A DNA stretch of 64,000 nucleotides from Candidatus Bathyarchaeia archaeon (lineage in GTDB: Archaea > Thermoproteota > Bathyarchaeia > Bathyarchaeales > Bathyarchaeaceae): positions 268,925 to 332,924 of the forward strand of contig DATETJ010000009.1 in the NCBI GenBank assembly GCA_035283685.1, written 5' to 3'. Positions 32,733 to 39,105 of the stretch are shown piece by piece. Position numbers and translations under genes: made by a program. The stretch's first letter is position 1, and every line of letters starts with the position of its first letter. The notes beneath the pieces are model-generated. The model did no database searches and was not told the origin of the DNA. It saw only the letters and a program-made list of their open reading frames with translations.

Positions 32733-33191
32733 CTATGGAGGTTGGGTTGCGCTGATGATGGCGTCGAAGCTGAATGTTGTGATTCCTCGAGTGTTGGGCT
32801 CTACGTTTAGGATCAGGGTGGTTTTGAGCAGTTGGTTTGGGCTTAGTGTTTGGCTTTGGTAGTCCCAGCTTAGTGTTATGTTTTCTGAGGCGTTTGTCGG
32901 GGTCCAGTTTGTTGTGTTCATTGAGAGCCTAATGTTCGTGTTGCCCGTGTTAAGCACGTAAATCGTGATATTCTTTGTGGTGCCTGCTTCGATGTTGCCC
33001 CAGTCGATTGCTGACACTTTGTTTGTGTGGTTGGTGTCCCAGTAGGCTTCAATGTCGATGGTTTGGATGTATGTGACGTTTCCTGGGTTTTGTAGCATGA
33101 CTGTGTAGAGAGCGACGACGGTTATGAGGATGGTTATTACTGCGACTGCGATTAGAACAACGATTTGTCTATTTTGAGAAGGGTATGCCAT
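32733..33191 (-). CDS. Secreted single Ig-like-domain protein with N-terminal anchor (paralogue family)
   Basis: After a hydrophobic helix (about residues 9-31, VVLIAVAVITILITVVALYT) the protein has one beta-sandwich: DIEAYWDTNHTNKVSAIDWG, then NIEAGTTKNITIYVLNTGN, LSMNTTNWTPTNASENITLS, a SWDY core and ITTFSFDAIIS at the end. The same pattern occurs in proteins at 57667, 58346 and 63623. The family resembles SipW/camelysin-like or pilin-like surface proteins. ATG 33191 is used; ATG 33209 suits a leaderless transcript from the upstream TATAATATT box. Confidence 0.7.
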   Translation of the reverse strand: MAYPSQNRQIVVLIAVAVITILITVVALYTVMLQNPGNVTYIQTIDIEAYWDTNHTNKVSAIDWGNIEAGTTKNITIYVLNTGNTNIRLSMNTTNWTPTNASENITLSWDYQSQTLSPNQLLKTTLILNVEPNTRGITTFSFDAIISATQPP

Positions 33192-33349
33192 TTCAGGAGC
33201 CAGAATCATATGTCGTAAGACTTAATATTATATCTTTTCTGGCATCTGCTCGACGCTTGTACAGGTGTTGCTACTTAGTAGATTGAGCTTGCTTCGATGA
33301 AGTAGACCCAATTGCCAGGATGATCAGGATGGATCCATGGGTAGTTGTG

Positions 33350-33600
33350 GGAAGAGAAATTTCAAGAGAAGAAGGGGACAATCGCTTAGGGCCTTCTTCT
33401 ATCTTGGGTGTGGCTGAAGCTGTGTGGACATCGTCGTCAGAGTGTTCCGGGTGACATCAACGCCCGGCACGGCTGTGTTGGCTTGGACGGTTGTAGTTGA
33501 ACATGCAAGCGCAGGACTGTTGTAGCGGGTCTGGATTTTCATGGGTCGTTAACTTTTGCTTAGAAATTGTAATAATACCGAGGCGATTTTTGTTCAGCAG
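33350..33600 (+). repeat. Dispersed repeat, copy D
   Basis: GAAATTTCAAGAGAAGAAGG opens the copy. The hairpin is GAAGAAGG (33368-33375) / CCTTCTTC (33392-33399). A middle part shared with copy B (TCGTCGTCAG, GTGACATCAACG) and a part shared with copy A (GGACGGTTGTAGTTGAACAT, GCAAGCGCAG) follow. The 3' part GTTAACTTTTGCTTAGAAAT with GTAATAATACCGAGGCG ends near 33590. It is the clearest bridge that shows all copies are one family. The gap 33210-33674 holds nothing else. Confidence 0.6.
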
Positions 33601-33674
33601 TAGTGGTCTGGGTCGCGGGAGAGATTCTTCTTTTTCGTGCTTTTCTCAATGTAGTCGTCTTGTTTTGTGCTATG

Positions 33675-34013
33675 CTATTTCTTTCGTGTTTTCAAGACTT
33701 CTGTGTATATCGGGTTGGTTTGGGCTTCCCGCCATGTTACGAGGTGTATTTGAACTGGGTGAAACGGTGGGAGACCAGTTTCTTCCTCTATTTTGCCTAT
33801 GATTTGGGCTTTGCGCCAAGCGCTTTTGGGGAGATCTTTGGCTATGATCAAGACGTCTATGTCGCTTGCTGCTGCCGCGTTTCCTGCGACGACGCTGCCG
33901 AAGGGCACGACTTCAGCTTCACCTAGAACCGCTTTAGCTGCGTCGCTCAATTTCCTAACTATGTTCTTCCAGTCTTGTCTGATTTCATAGATGGACGGCG
34001 ACTCGCTTGACAA
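33675..34013 (-). CDS. MNT-type nucleotidyltransferase (antitoxin of a HEPN-MNT pair)
   Basis: The 112-aa protein has the minimal nucleotidyltransferase signature GSVVAGNAAAASDIDVLII, where GSxxxG and D-x-D coordinate metal and nucleotide. It starts with TTG and overlaps the end of the HEPN gene by 29 bases, the usual arrangement of HEPN-MNT toxin-antitoxin systems. In characterised pairs the MNT protein neutralises HEPN by AMPylation. A DNA-repair or resistance nucleotidyltransferase is a less likely alternative. Confidence 0.85.
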   Translation of the reverse strand: MSSESPSIYEIRQDWKNIVRKLSDAAKAVLGEAEVVPFGSVVAGNAAAASDIDVLIIAKDLPKSAWRKAQIIGKIEEETGLPPFHPVQIHLVTWREAQTNPIYTEVLKTRKK

Positions 34014-34398
34014 GCTGTATCACTTTCTTGGCGATCTCAACACACTCGTGTGCATCCTGCCTATTATATTCTTCACCTGAATAGCGCGATTTCAAATATG
34101 CGACCTCAAGCATGACTAGGTCGCTGCGGTGTTCAGATCCAAACTTGTTTAGTGTTTTCCTGTCTATTTTTGGAACAGACGCTAAGTGGCTGAACAAGGT
34201 TCGTATGCTATGTGTTCTCGGCACGTATCCAAGATGCTTCAATATGTGCGCTTTCAGAAACAGTTGCGTTGCTTGCTCAGCGTCGAAACATGTCACATCG
34301 TACAATCTTCTTTCAATGTTGCCTTCGGCTGACCTCATAAACATTTTTGATTTTTTTAGAAGGATGTTTACGGATTCAAGTGAGCTGATGGCGATCAC
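33985..34398 (-). CDS. HEPN-domain protein (toxin of a HEPN-MNT pair)
   Basis: The 137-aa helical protein matches the archaeal HEPN family: SVNILLKKSKMFMRSAEGNI, then CFDAEQATQLFLKAHILKHL with LGYVPRTHSIRTLFSHL, and YLKSRYSGEEYNRQDAHECV. A strict RxxxxH RNase motif is not obvious; the nearest is RQDAH (spacing three), so catalytic activity is uncertain. A relic of a second HEPN gene lies about 1 kb away at 35422. The gene precedes and overlaps the MNT gene. Confidence 0.82.
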   Translation of the reverse strand: MIAISSLESVNILLKKSKMFMRSAEGNIERRLYDVTCFDAEQATQLFLKAHILKHLGYVPRTHSIRTLFSHLASVPKIDRKTLNKFGSEHRSDLVMLEVAYLKSRYSGEEYNRQDAHECVEIAKKVIQLVKRVAVHL

Positions 34399-34546
34399 CC
34401 GCTTATCTTGAAAGCAAGGCTTTCTGCACTTAAGATTTAGCGTGAACGCGCCGAATCAGGTCAGAGCCGTCGTCAGTTGGGCAGTGCTTTGCGCCGACTA
34501 CTTCTATGTCAAGGTTGAGGGGTCGCGGGTGTGTGTTGTGAAGAGA

Positions 34547-34756
34547 TTAGGTTTTTGATGTGGCTTCTTTCAATTTGCTGAGATCCTTTATTATTTGTCG
34601 CATGCGTCTTGTGGTGAGTTTCTTGTTTTCTTCTTTTAGACTGATGAGGAATATGTCGTAGGCTATGTCGGCTAGACCTAGCATGACGTCTAGGCTGGAG
34701 TTTTTGCTTAGGACCTTGTCGATGCATCTTGCGCGGTATGCTGGGTCTTTCATCAA
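34547..34756 (-). CDS. Small helical protein, 69 aa
   Basis: The product starts MMKDPAYRARCIDKVLSKNS, continues SLDVMLGLADIAYDIFLISL and ends in a Lys/Arg-rich helix (TTRRMRQIIKDLSKLKEATS). No membrane segment or known domain is apparent. Upstream at 34820-34851 is the second copy of the GAACA-GGG-TGTTC motif, with a GGATTTAAGC box (about 34796-34805) between motif and start. This promoter layout matches the gene at 32213 and supports it being real. Confidence 0.6.
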   Translation of the reverse strand: MMKDPAYRARCIDKVLSKNSSLDVMLGLADIAYDIFLISLKEENKKLTTRRMRQIIKDLSKLKEATSKT

Positions 34757-34819
34757 GGACCGTTCTGCTCGAATATCCAGTAAATGGCCTATAGGATTTA
34801 AGCTTGATTTTTTGCTTGG

Positions 34820-34851
34820 GCATTCGAACAGGGTGTTCTGTTATTCGTACA
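34820..34851 (-). promoter_or_regulatory. Shared upstream motif with GAACA-GGG-TGTTC palindrome, copy 2
   Basis: The core GAACAGGGTGTTC (34826-34838) and its flanks match copy 1 at 32663 at 30 of 32 bases by eye. It stands 64 bases upstream of the minus-strand start at 34756, upstream of an A/T-rich box. Two nearly identical palindromes in the same position before unrelated genes point to a common regulator. Confidence 0.55.
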
Positions 34852-35020
34852 TCAACCGCTTGAATGTTGAAGTCAAACTTGGCTCAGAACCATCATCATG
34901 CCGCAAACGAGTCTCTGAGTTCTAAGGTTCGTTTGTCTTTGGCAGAGAGGTTTCCACGGTCACCAGCGGTTTCTAGCTATTATGGATTAAGCCTTTGAGA
35001 CTTCACGTGTAAGTTGCGGT

Positions 35021-35275
35021 TTAAGTGGGGTATTTCGTCAGTTTTATCATTCCGTAGATGAATAGGAATAATGCGATGTGTATTTGGATGAAGGATATGA
35101 AGTATGCTTGCCATGGGCTTGTGACCACGTCTATGGATGTGAGGGGTATTTGTATTAACCAGAGTTCGGTCATGCCGCGGTAAACTGAGTAGTTCAAGAC
35201 CCAGTCGATGCTTATCCAGCCTGTGACCCACGAGATTAATCCCAGAAGAAGAGCGAGGCGACCTTTATTGTTCAA
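35021..35275 (-). CDS. Two-helix membrane protein, 84 aa
   Basis: The product has helices at about residues 6-26 (RLALLLGLISWVTGWISID) and 58-77 (FISFIQIHIALFLFIYGMIK). Between them lies a Trp/Tyr-rich loop (LNYSVYRGMTELWLIQIPLT). It starts with TTG 35275. No family is recognised. It lies in the accessory region with several other small membrane proteins, and its layout is broadly like that of the 133-aa protein at 32213. Confidence 0.55.
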   Translation of the reverse strand: MNNKGRLALLLGLISWVTGWISIDWVLNYSVYRGMTELWLIQIPLTSIDVVTSPWQAYFISFIQIHIALFLFIYGMIKLTKYPT

Positions 35276-35421
35276 TATGCGTCACAACCGCAGCGTGATG
35301 TCATTTTATTGTTTTGGCATGATTTGATATAGACGTTATTCCATGGAACGCCACATTACTTTTGCCGAAATGTCCGAAAACCGAATAAGAAACTGCATAA
35401 TGTTAGATTTCGAGTTTTTTT

Positions 35422-35478
35422 AAGGTCGCTGCGGTGTTTAGATTCAAACTTGTTTAGTGTTTGTTGAATTGTGGGTGA
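35422..35478 (-). pseudogene. Relic of a second HEPN gene
   Basis: In one minus-strand frame the DNA encodes SPTIQQTLNKFESKHRSDL. This aligns without gaps with SVPKIDRKTLNKFGSEHRSDL-type sequence inside the HEPN protein at 33985 (about 40 of 45 bases identical in the core). Sequence on both sides no longer matches. It is a short leftover of a duplicated or recombined HEPN gene. Confidence 0.55.
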
Positions 35479-35575
35479 AAGGGCGTTTTCTGTTTTGTGA
35501 GGATGTGCGCGGTCGATTGGTGTTCAGAAATGTTTAAGCTCCTAGAGAATATTGGGCTTGGTTTGGTGTGAGATT

Positions 35576-35962
35576 TTGATTCCTCGTAGAAATATTGCGT
35601 TGGTGGCGCATGATAATAAGAAGGATGATTTGGTGGAGTGGGCTGATTTTAACAAGGGAACTTTGGCTGTTCATAACTTGTATGCGACTGGGGATACTGG
35701 GAAGAGGATAATGGAGAAGACTAGTCTGAGGCTTACTTTGCTTAAAGGCGGGTCTTATGGCGGCGACATGGAGCTTGGCGCTTTGATTGCTAATGAGAAA
35801 TTGGACTATTTGATTTTCTTCTGGGATCCTTTGCAGTCTCTTCCCCACGACGTCGACGTTAAGGCACTTCTTAGAATAGCTGTCTTGTACAATGTGCCCA
35901 CTGCCTGTAACAGGGCGACGGCGGATCTAATAATTTCCAGCCCATTGTTTCACAGTGCATAG
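35576..35962 (+). CDS. mgsA: Methylglyoxal synthase
   Basis: The protein of about 128 aa has the MgsA pattern: NIALVAHDNKKDDLVEWADF at the start, LYATGDTG, LKGGSYGGDMELGALIANEK, then LIFFWDPLQSLPHDVDVKAL and NRATADLIISSP. It converts dihydroxyacetone phosphate to methylglyoxal. The start TTG 35576 follows GGTGTGAG and gives the conventional N-terminus; the longer frame from 35552 adds eight residues. The enzyme is common in bacteria and sporadic in archaea. The VOC protein at 25154 could act downstream, but this is speculative. Confidence 0.92.
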   Translation: MIPRRNIALVAHDNKKDDLVEWADFNKGTLAVHNLYATGDTGKRIMEKTSLRLTLLKGGSYGGDMELGALIANEKLDYLIFFWDPLQSLPHDVDVKALLRIAVLYNVPTACNRATADLIISSPLFHSA

Positions 35963-36012
35963 TTACCATTATGACCGTACAATTAGATGTAGAATGCGTA
36001 CACTGCTAACTA

Positions 36013-36165
36013 TTATTGCTTCTTAGGTTGAAGATCTGCTCCACATTCTGGGCAGAACTTTGAACTTACTGGAATACGAGTTTGGCATTTAGGACAGATG
36101 AGCACCACTGGTCTATACGGGGATGTCTGAATTGGAACGAAAACAGCAATGATTCCGAGTGTCAT
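36013..36165 (-). CDS. Very small zinc-ribbon protein, 50 aa
   Basis: ATG 36165, with GAAGG ten bases upstream, opens a frame beginning MTLGIIAVFVPIQTSPYRPV. It ends in a zinc ribbon with two CxxC knuckles (LICPKCQTRIP and KFCPECGADL) before a Lys-rich tail and TAA. The N-terminus is hydrophobic but too short to be certain of a membrane helix. The intact ribbon strongly suggests a real gene, or the preserved 3' end of a longer one. Confidence 0.55.
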   Translation of the reverse strand: MTLGIIAVFVPIQTSPYRPVVLICPKCQTRIPVSSKFCPECGADLQPKKQ

Positions 36166-36351
36166 GTTCTGCCTTCAATAGAAACGATGTATGTAACGTG
36201 GTATATACTTATGCCTTTTTGAACGCGAGTCGATTGGGGAAATCTGCGCGTGCATGGTAGGTTGGAGGTCTGAGGCGGCAGCATAGATTGTCTTTGCGGT
36301 GCTGATGGTTTTTTCTGTGAGGCTTCTTGCATAAACGTGGTATGAGACCTT

Positions 36352-36768
36352 ATGTCAAGATACGCCAAACAGTGTGATAGCGGCTTGGACGATGTAAATG
36401 AGCTGTTGCTGAAGCCTGAAGTTAAGGAGGTCGTGATTGTTCCTTGCCAATACTGCGGCGGACTCATTCCTCAAACAACGGCCCCTGGTCACATTGTCGA
36501 GTTCCAAGAGAGACATGACCTCTCTCATGAAAGACTAGGAGAGATGTTCTCCGCGAAACCATTCTTGAACTCGTCAAGAAGGGTCATGTGCACTATACGG
36601 ATATTTGAGAAGAAAGCGGTTGCAACATGCTTACGCTTCGCAACATCAAACACCGTTAGAAAACAGTTTTATCACTATCTGCTTATCAATGGCTATGTTG
36701 AACGAGTCAGCCGAGGCGTCTACATAATCACGCAAAAGGGTGAAAAACTCTTAGAAATTCTGATTTAA
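36352..36768 (+). pseudogene. Composite relic: zinc-ribbon fragment joined to a frameshifted winged-helix gene
   Basis: The open frame begins with a piece matching the zinc-ribbon protein at 25993 (KEVVIVPCQYCGGLIPQTTA) but loses the second CxxC. The right part encodes a winged helix. Its N-terminal half is in another frame (RRDVLRETILELVKKGHVHY then TDI, 36537-36605) and its C-terminal half is in this frame (EKKAVATCLRFATSNTVRKQ, LINGYVERVSRGVYIITQKG). One extra T in the TTT run at 36604-36606 explains the shift. The 138-aa ORF is therefore an accident. Confidence 0.55.
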
Positions 36769-36859
36769 CGCGCACATCACATAAAGTGTAATCCGCTTTA
36801 GTAGTCACAGAAAGGCATATTTTGCTTGTCCATGAATGTCTCTGACAGAGGAATGGATA

Positions 36860-37558
36860 GTGAGCAAATTCAAATTGATTTTTGTAGGGAGCTTTATCCT
36901 CATTGTACTGTTGGGCATTTCAAATATTTGGTTTTTTACCACGTTAACGGGTCAAGTAAAGGAGTCACAAACCCAGCTGGACCAGAAGAACGACCAAGTT
37001 CAAACTCTCCAAAGCCAAGTTGACAGCCTATCAAATCAGCTGAACCAGAAAAACAGCCAATTAACAACGCTTCAAAACCAAGTTGAAAACTTATCCAGTC
37101 AAATCAACGTTTTGAATCAAAATTACCTCGCTCTAAACCAAAGTTACACCGAACTTCAAAGGCAATATGAAGATTTGCTTTTCCATTATAATATCCTGAA
37201 CAAACCCGCATCGAACTTCACCACAGTCAAAGACCTAAATATCTCACTTGCCATCGACCGTACAATCTACTACTACAAAGATCCAGTTTCTGGCAATGCC
37301 ACAATAAGATACCTTAACGGAACGGCTTTTGAGGGCGAGTTCATCCTACGCGTTTTTGCTATTCAGACTGAAGGACCTGGATTGGCCGTATATTTTATAT
37401 TTAGGCTATCGAATGGATTCGCAGACTTTGTGTGTCCACCGCCAGTTTTTCGTAGTGGACCGGGTTCCTACGGTATAGAAATATCACGGATTAACACAGC
37501 AGATGGCTATATTGTGGCTGATGAGCCAGGACCAAGGGTTCTCGTAGAGGCAAAATAG
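36860..37558 (+). CDS. Membrane-anchored coiled-coil surface protein, tandem copy 1
   Basis: From GTG 36860 the protein has an N-terminal membrane helix (FKLIFVGSFILIVLLGISNI). An extracellular Gln/Asn/Leu coiled coil follows (about 25-110, QLDQKNDQVQTLQSQVDSLS). The C-terminal beta domain starts NKPASNFTTVKDLNISLAI and includes YYYKDPVSGNATIRYLNGTA. The next gene is a clear paralogue with the same start context (AGGGGAATGAGTATTG versus GAGGAATGGATAGTG). No enzymatic motif is seen. The domain is likely a surface-exposed structural element. Confidence 0.72.
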   Translation: MSKFKLIFVGSFILIVLLGISNIWFFTTLTGQVKESQTQLDQKNDQVQTLQSQVDSLSNQLNQKNSQLTTLQNQVENLSSQINVLNQNYLALNQSYTELQRQYEDLLFHYNILNKPASNFTTVKDLNISLAIDRTIYYYKDPVSGNATIRYLNGTAFEGEFILRVFAIQTEGPGLAVYFIFRLSNGFADFVCPPPVFRSGPGSYGIEISRINTADGYIVADEPGPRVLVEAK

Positions 37559-37689
37559 AATTGGCATAACACGCACAGGCAAGAATTATTTCAACACAGT
37601 TTCTCCCATGATTTTTCCAGAATTCCTTAAATTTGGCACGGAAACGCATATCTTGTCTCTTCCAGAATGTTTCGGTAGGGGAATGAGTA

Positions 37690-38373
37690 TTGAGCAGAGT
37701 CAAAATTGCTTTTGCAGGAAGCCTTGCACTCATCGTTTTATTGGGAGTTTCGAATTTTTGGCTGTTTACTACGGTGACGAGTCTGCAAGCGGATAAGACC
37801 GCATTAACAAGTCAGGTAAATGACTCACAAACTCAGTTAAATGCGAAAAATAACCAAATTCAGACGCTTCAAAATCAAGTTTATAACTTGTCTGACAGGA
37901 TAGAAGAACTTGATGCTCAACTCCAGAGCAAACTAACTCAAATCAATGCTTTGAACGAAAGTTACACTGAACTGTTAAGAGAATATGAGGACTTGCTTTT
38001 TCATTACAACCTTCTCAACAAACCTGTATCGAACTTCACGACGGTCAATGACTTGAATATCACGTTAGCTCTTCATCGCACAACTTACTATTATAAGGAT
38101 CCCGTTTCGGGGAATGTTACAATAACCTATCTTAATGGAACAGCGTTTAGAGGTGCATTCATCCTCTATATCAGACATCTAACTAAAGAGGTTATGAGTA
38201 CTACAGCCTGGATTGCAATTGATGGATTCACTGAACTCCACCTGTCGCCACCTGTCTTTCAATTCGGTTCTGGAAACTACACAATAGGGATAAGCAGTCT
38301 GTCCAACGCTGACGGCTACATAATAGAATCCAGATGGCAGGTTTTTCCCAGTGTTCAGGTAGAGGCAAAATAG
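37690..38373 (+). CDS. Membrane-anchored coiled-coil surface protein, tandem copy 2
   Basis: The 227-aa protein repeats the layout of its upstream neighbour: membrane helix (IAFAGSLALIVLLGVSNFW), coiled coil and the C-terminal domain (NKPVSNFTTVNDLNITLALH, YYYKDPVSGNVTITYLNGTA). The most conserved stretch is EDLLFHYNxLNKP. Intergenic DNA downstream of both copies is also similar (GATTTTTC..., ATTCCTTAAATT), so the duplication unit was about 850 bases. It starts with TTG 37690. Confidence 0.72.
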   Translation: MSRVKIAFAGSLALIVLLGVSNFWLFTTVTSLQADKTALTSQVNDSQTQLNAKNNQIQTLQNQVYNLSDRIEELDAQLQSKLTQINALNESYTELLREYEDLLFHYNLLNKPVSNFTTVNDLNITLALHRTTYYYKDPVSGNVTITYLNGTAFRGAFILYIRHLTKEVMSTTAWIAIDGFTELHLSPPVFQFGSGNYTIGISSLSNADGYIIESRWQVFPSVQVEAK

Positions 38374-38474
38374 AATAGGCACAACGCATACACGCGAATC
38401 ATTTTCGACACAGTTTTTTCGACATGATTTTTCTAGCCAAAATTCCTTAAATTAGGCTTTCTTCTCGTTTCTGT

Positions 38475-38591
38475 TTGGGGCCAGAGCCAACAGCGGCAAG
38501 CGTGCCCGTTGATGATGTACGTGACGTGATTAATGTTAGCTCTGCTGAGGTTCCAGACGCTAAGGTTTTGAAGATGATTGAGCGTGCTTAG
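38475..38591 (+). pseudogene. Short coding remnant, possibly virus-derived
   Basis: TTG 38475 opens a 38-aa frame reading TAASVPVDDVRDVINVSSAE and VPDAKVLKMIERA before TAG. The regular pattern of acidic helix residues looks like the N-terminus of a longer protein that is cut off. It reminds me of DNA-packaging/head-tail adaptor N-termini, but this is a weak impression. It meets the end of the minus-strand winged-helix gene head to head. Confidence 0.3.
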
Positions 38592-38592
38592 A

Positions 38593-39009
38593 TTACTGGC
38601 GAGTTGCTAAAGGCGGTCTTTTCTGCACGTATTGGTAGCGTCTTGGTCGTCCCTCTCTGTTCAGGACTCCATCCTTGACCAAATCAATCAGTGCGTGTGC
38701 TACTGCTGTCCTGTCATAGTGGAATCCTCGTCTTGCCATTTCACTGTGCACTTCCCCAAGTCCTCGTCCAGAAGAGAACCATCCTTCCTCCCAGAGGCGT
38801 TGTATGATTACTTTGCATGTTTCTGCTCTGGGCGCTGCTGCTTCCTGTCCTGATATGAGCGGTGTTTCCTTCAGTTTCTCCGTTACTGTTTGCAGGAATT
38901 TGCCCACCGCTTCGTTGGCTTGGTCCACTGTGCCTTCTATCTCGAATTCCACGTTGCCCACTTTCATCTTAACCTTAATCGGCTGAGCACTCTGGGGCTG
39001 TTCTGTCAT
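38593..39009 (-). CDS. N-terminal module plus winged-helix protein (fourth family member)
   Basis: The 138-aa product has the strand-strand-helix module (IKVKMKVGNVEFEIEGTVDQ then ANEAVGKFLQTVTEKL) and a winged helix (CKVIIQRLWEEGWFSSGRGL ... RTAVAHALIDLVKDGVLNRE) with a RRYQYVQKR wing. It is close in layout to the protein at 21606. It is divergent from nurA-herA, sharing a 96-base promoter region with an inverted repeat. It could therefore regulate those genes and itself. Confidence 0.72.
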   Translation of the reverse strand: MTEQPQSAQPIKVKMKVGNVEFEIEGTVDQANEAVGKFLQTVTEKLKETPLISGQEAAAPRAETCKVIIQRLWEEGWFSSGRGLGEVHSEMARRGFHYDRTAVAHALIDLVKDGVLNREGRPRRYQYVQKRPPLATRQ

Positions 39010-39033
39010 GATGGTTCCTTATTGCATATTGTA

Positions 39034-39056
39034 TTGCGCAACTTGCACATGCGCAA
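39034..39056. promoter_or_regulatory. Inverted repeat in the divergent winged-helix/nurA promoter
   Basis: TTGCGCA (39034-39040) and TGCGCAA (39050-39056) form a perfect 7-bp inverted repeat with a 9-base spacer. It lies between a TATA-like TTCTTAAATACTC (39057-39069) for nurA and an AATATGCAAT box for the minus-strand gene. Binding there would affect both promoters. Confidence 0.5.
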
Positions 39057-39105
39057 TTCTTAAATACTCACCAACATACCACATATTGCCTATTGGTGAA
39101 TTCAA

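Noticed and set aside
28966..33600. Dispersed hairpin repeats read as a CRISPR array
   Set aside because: The copies are hundreds of bases apart, too long and irregularly spaced, and no cas genes are present.
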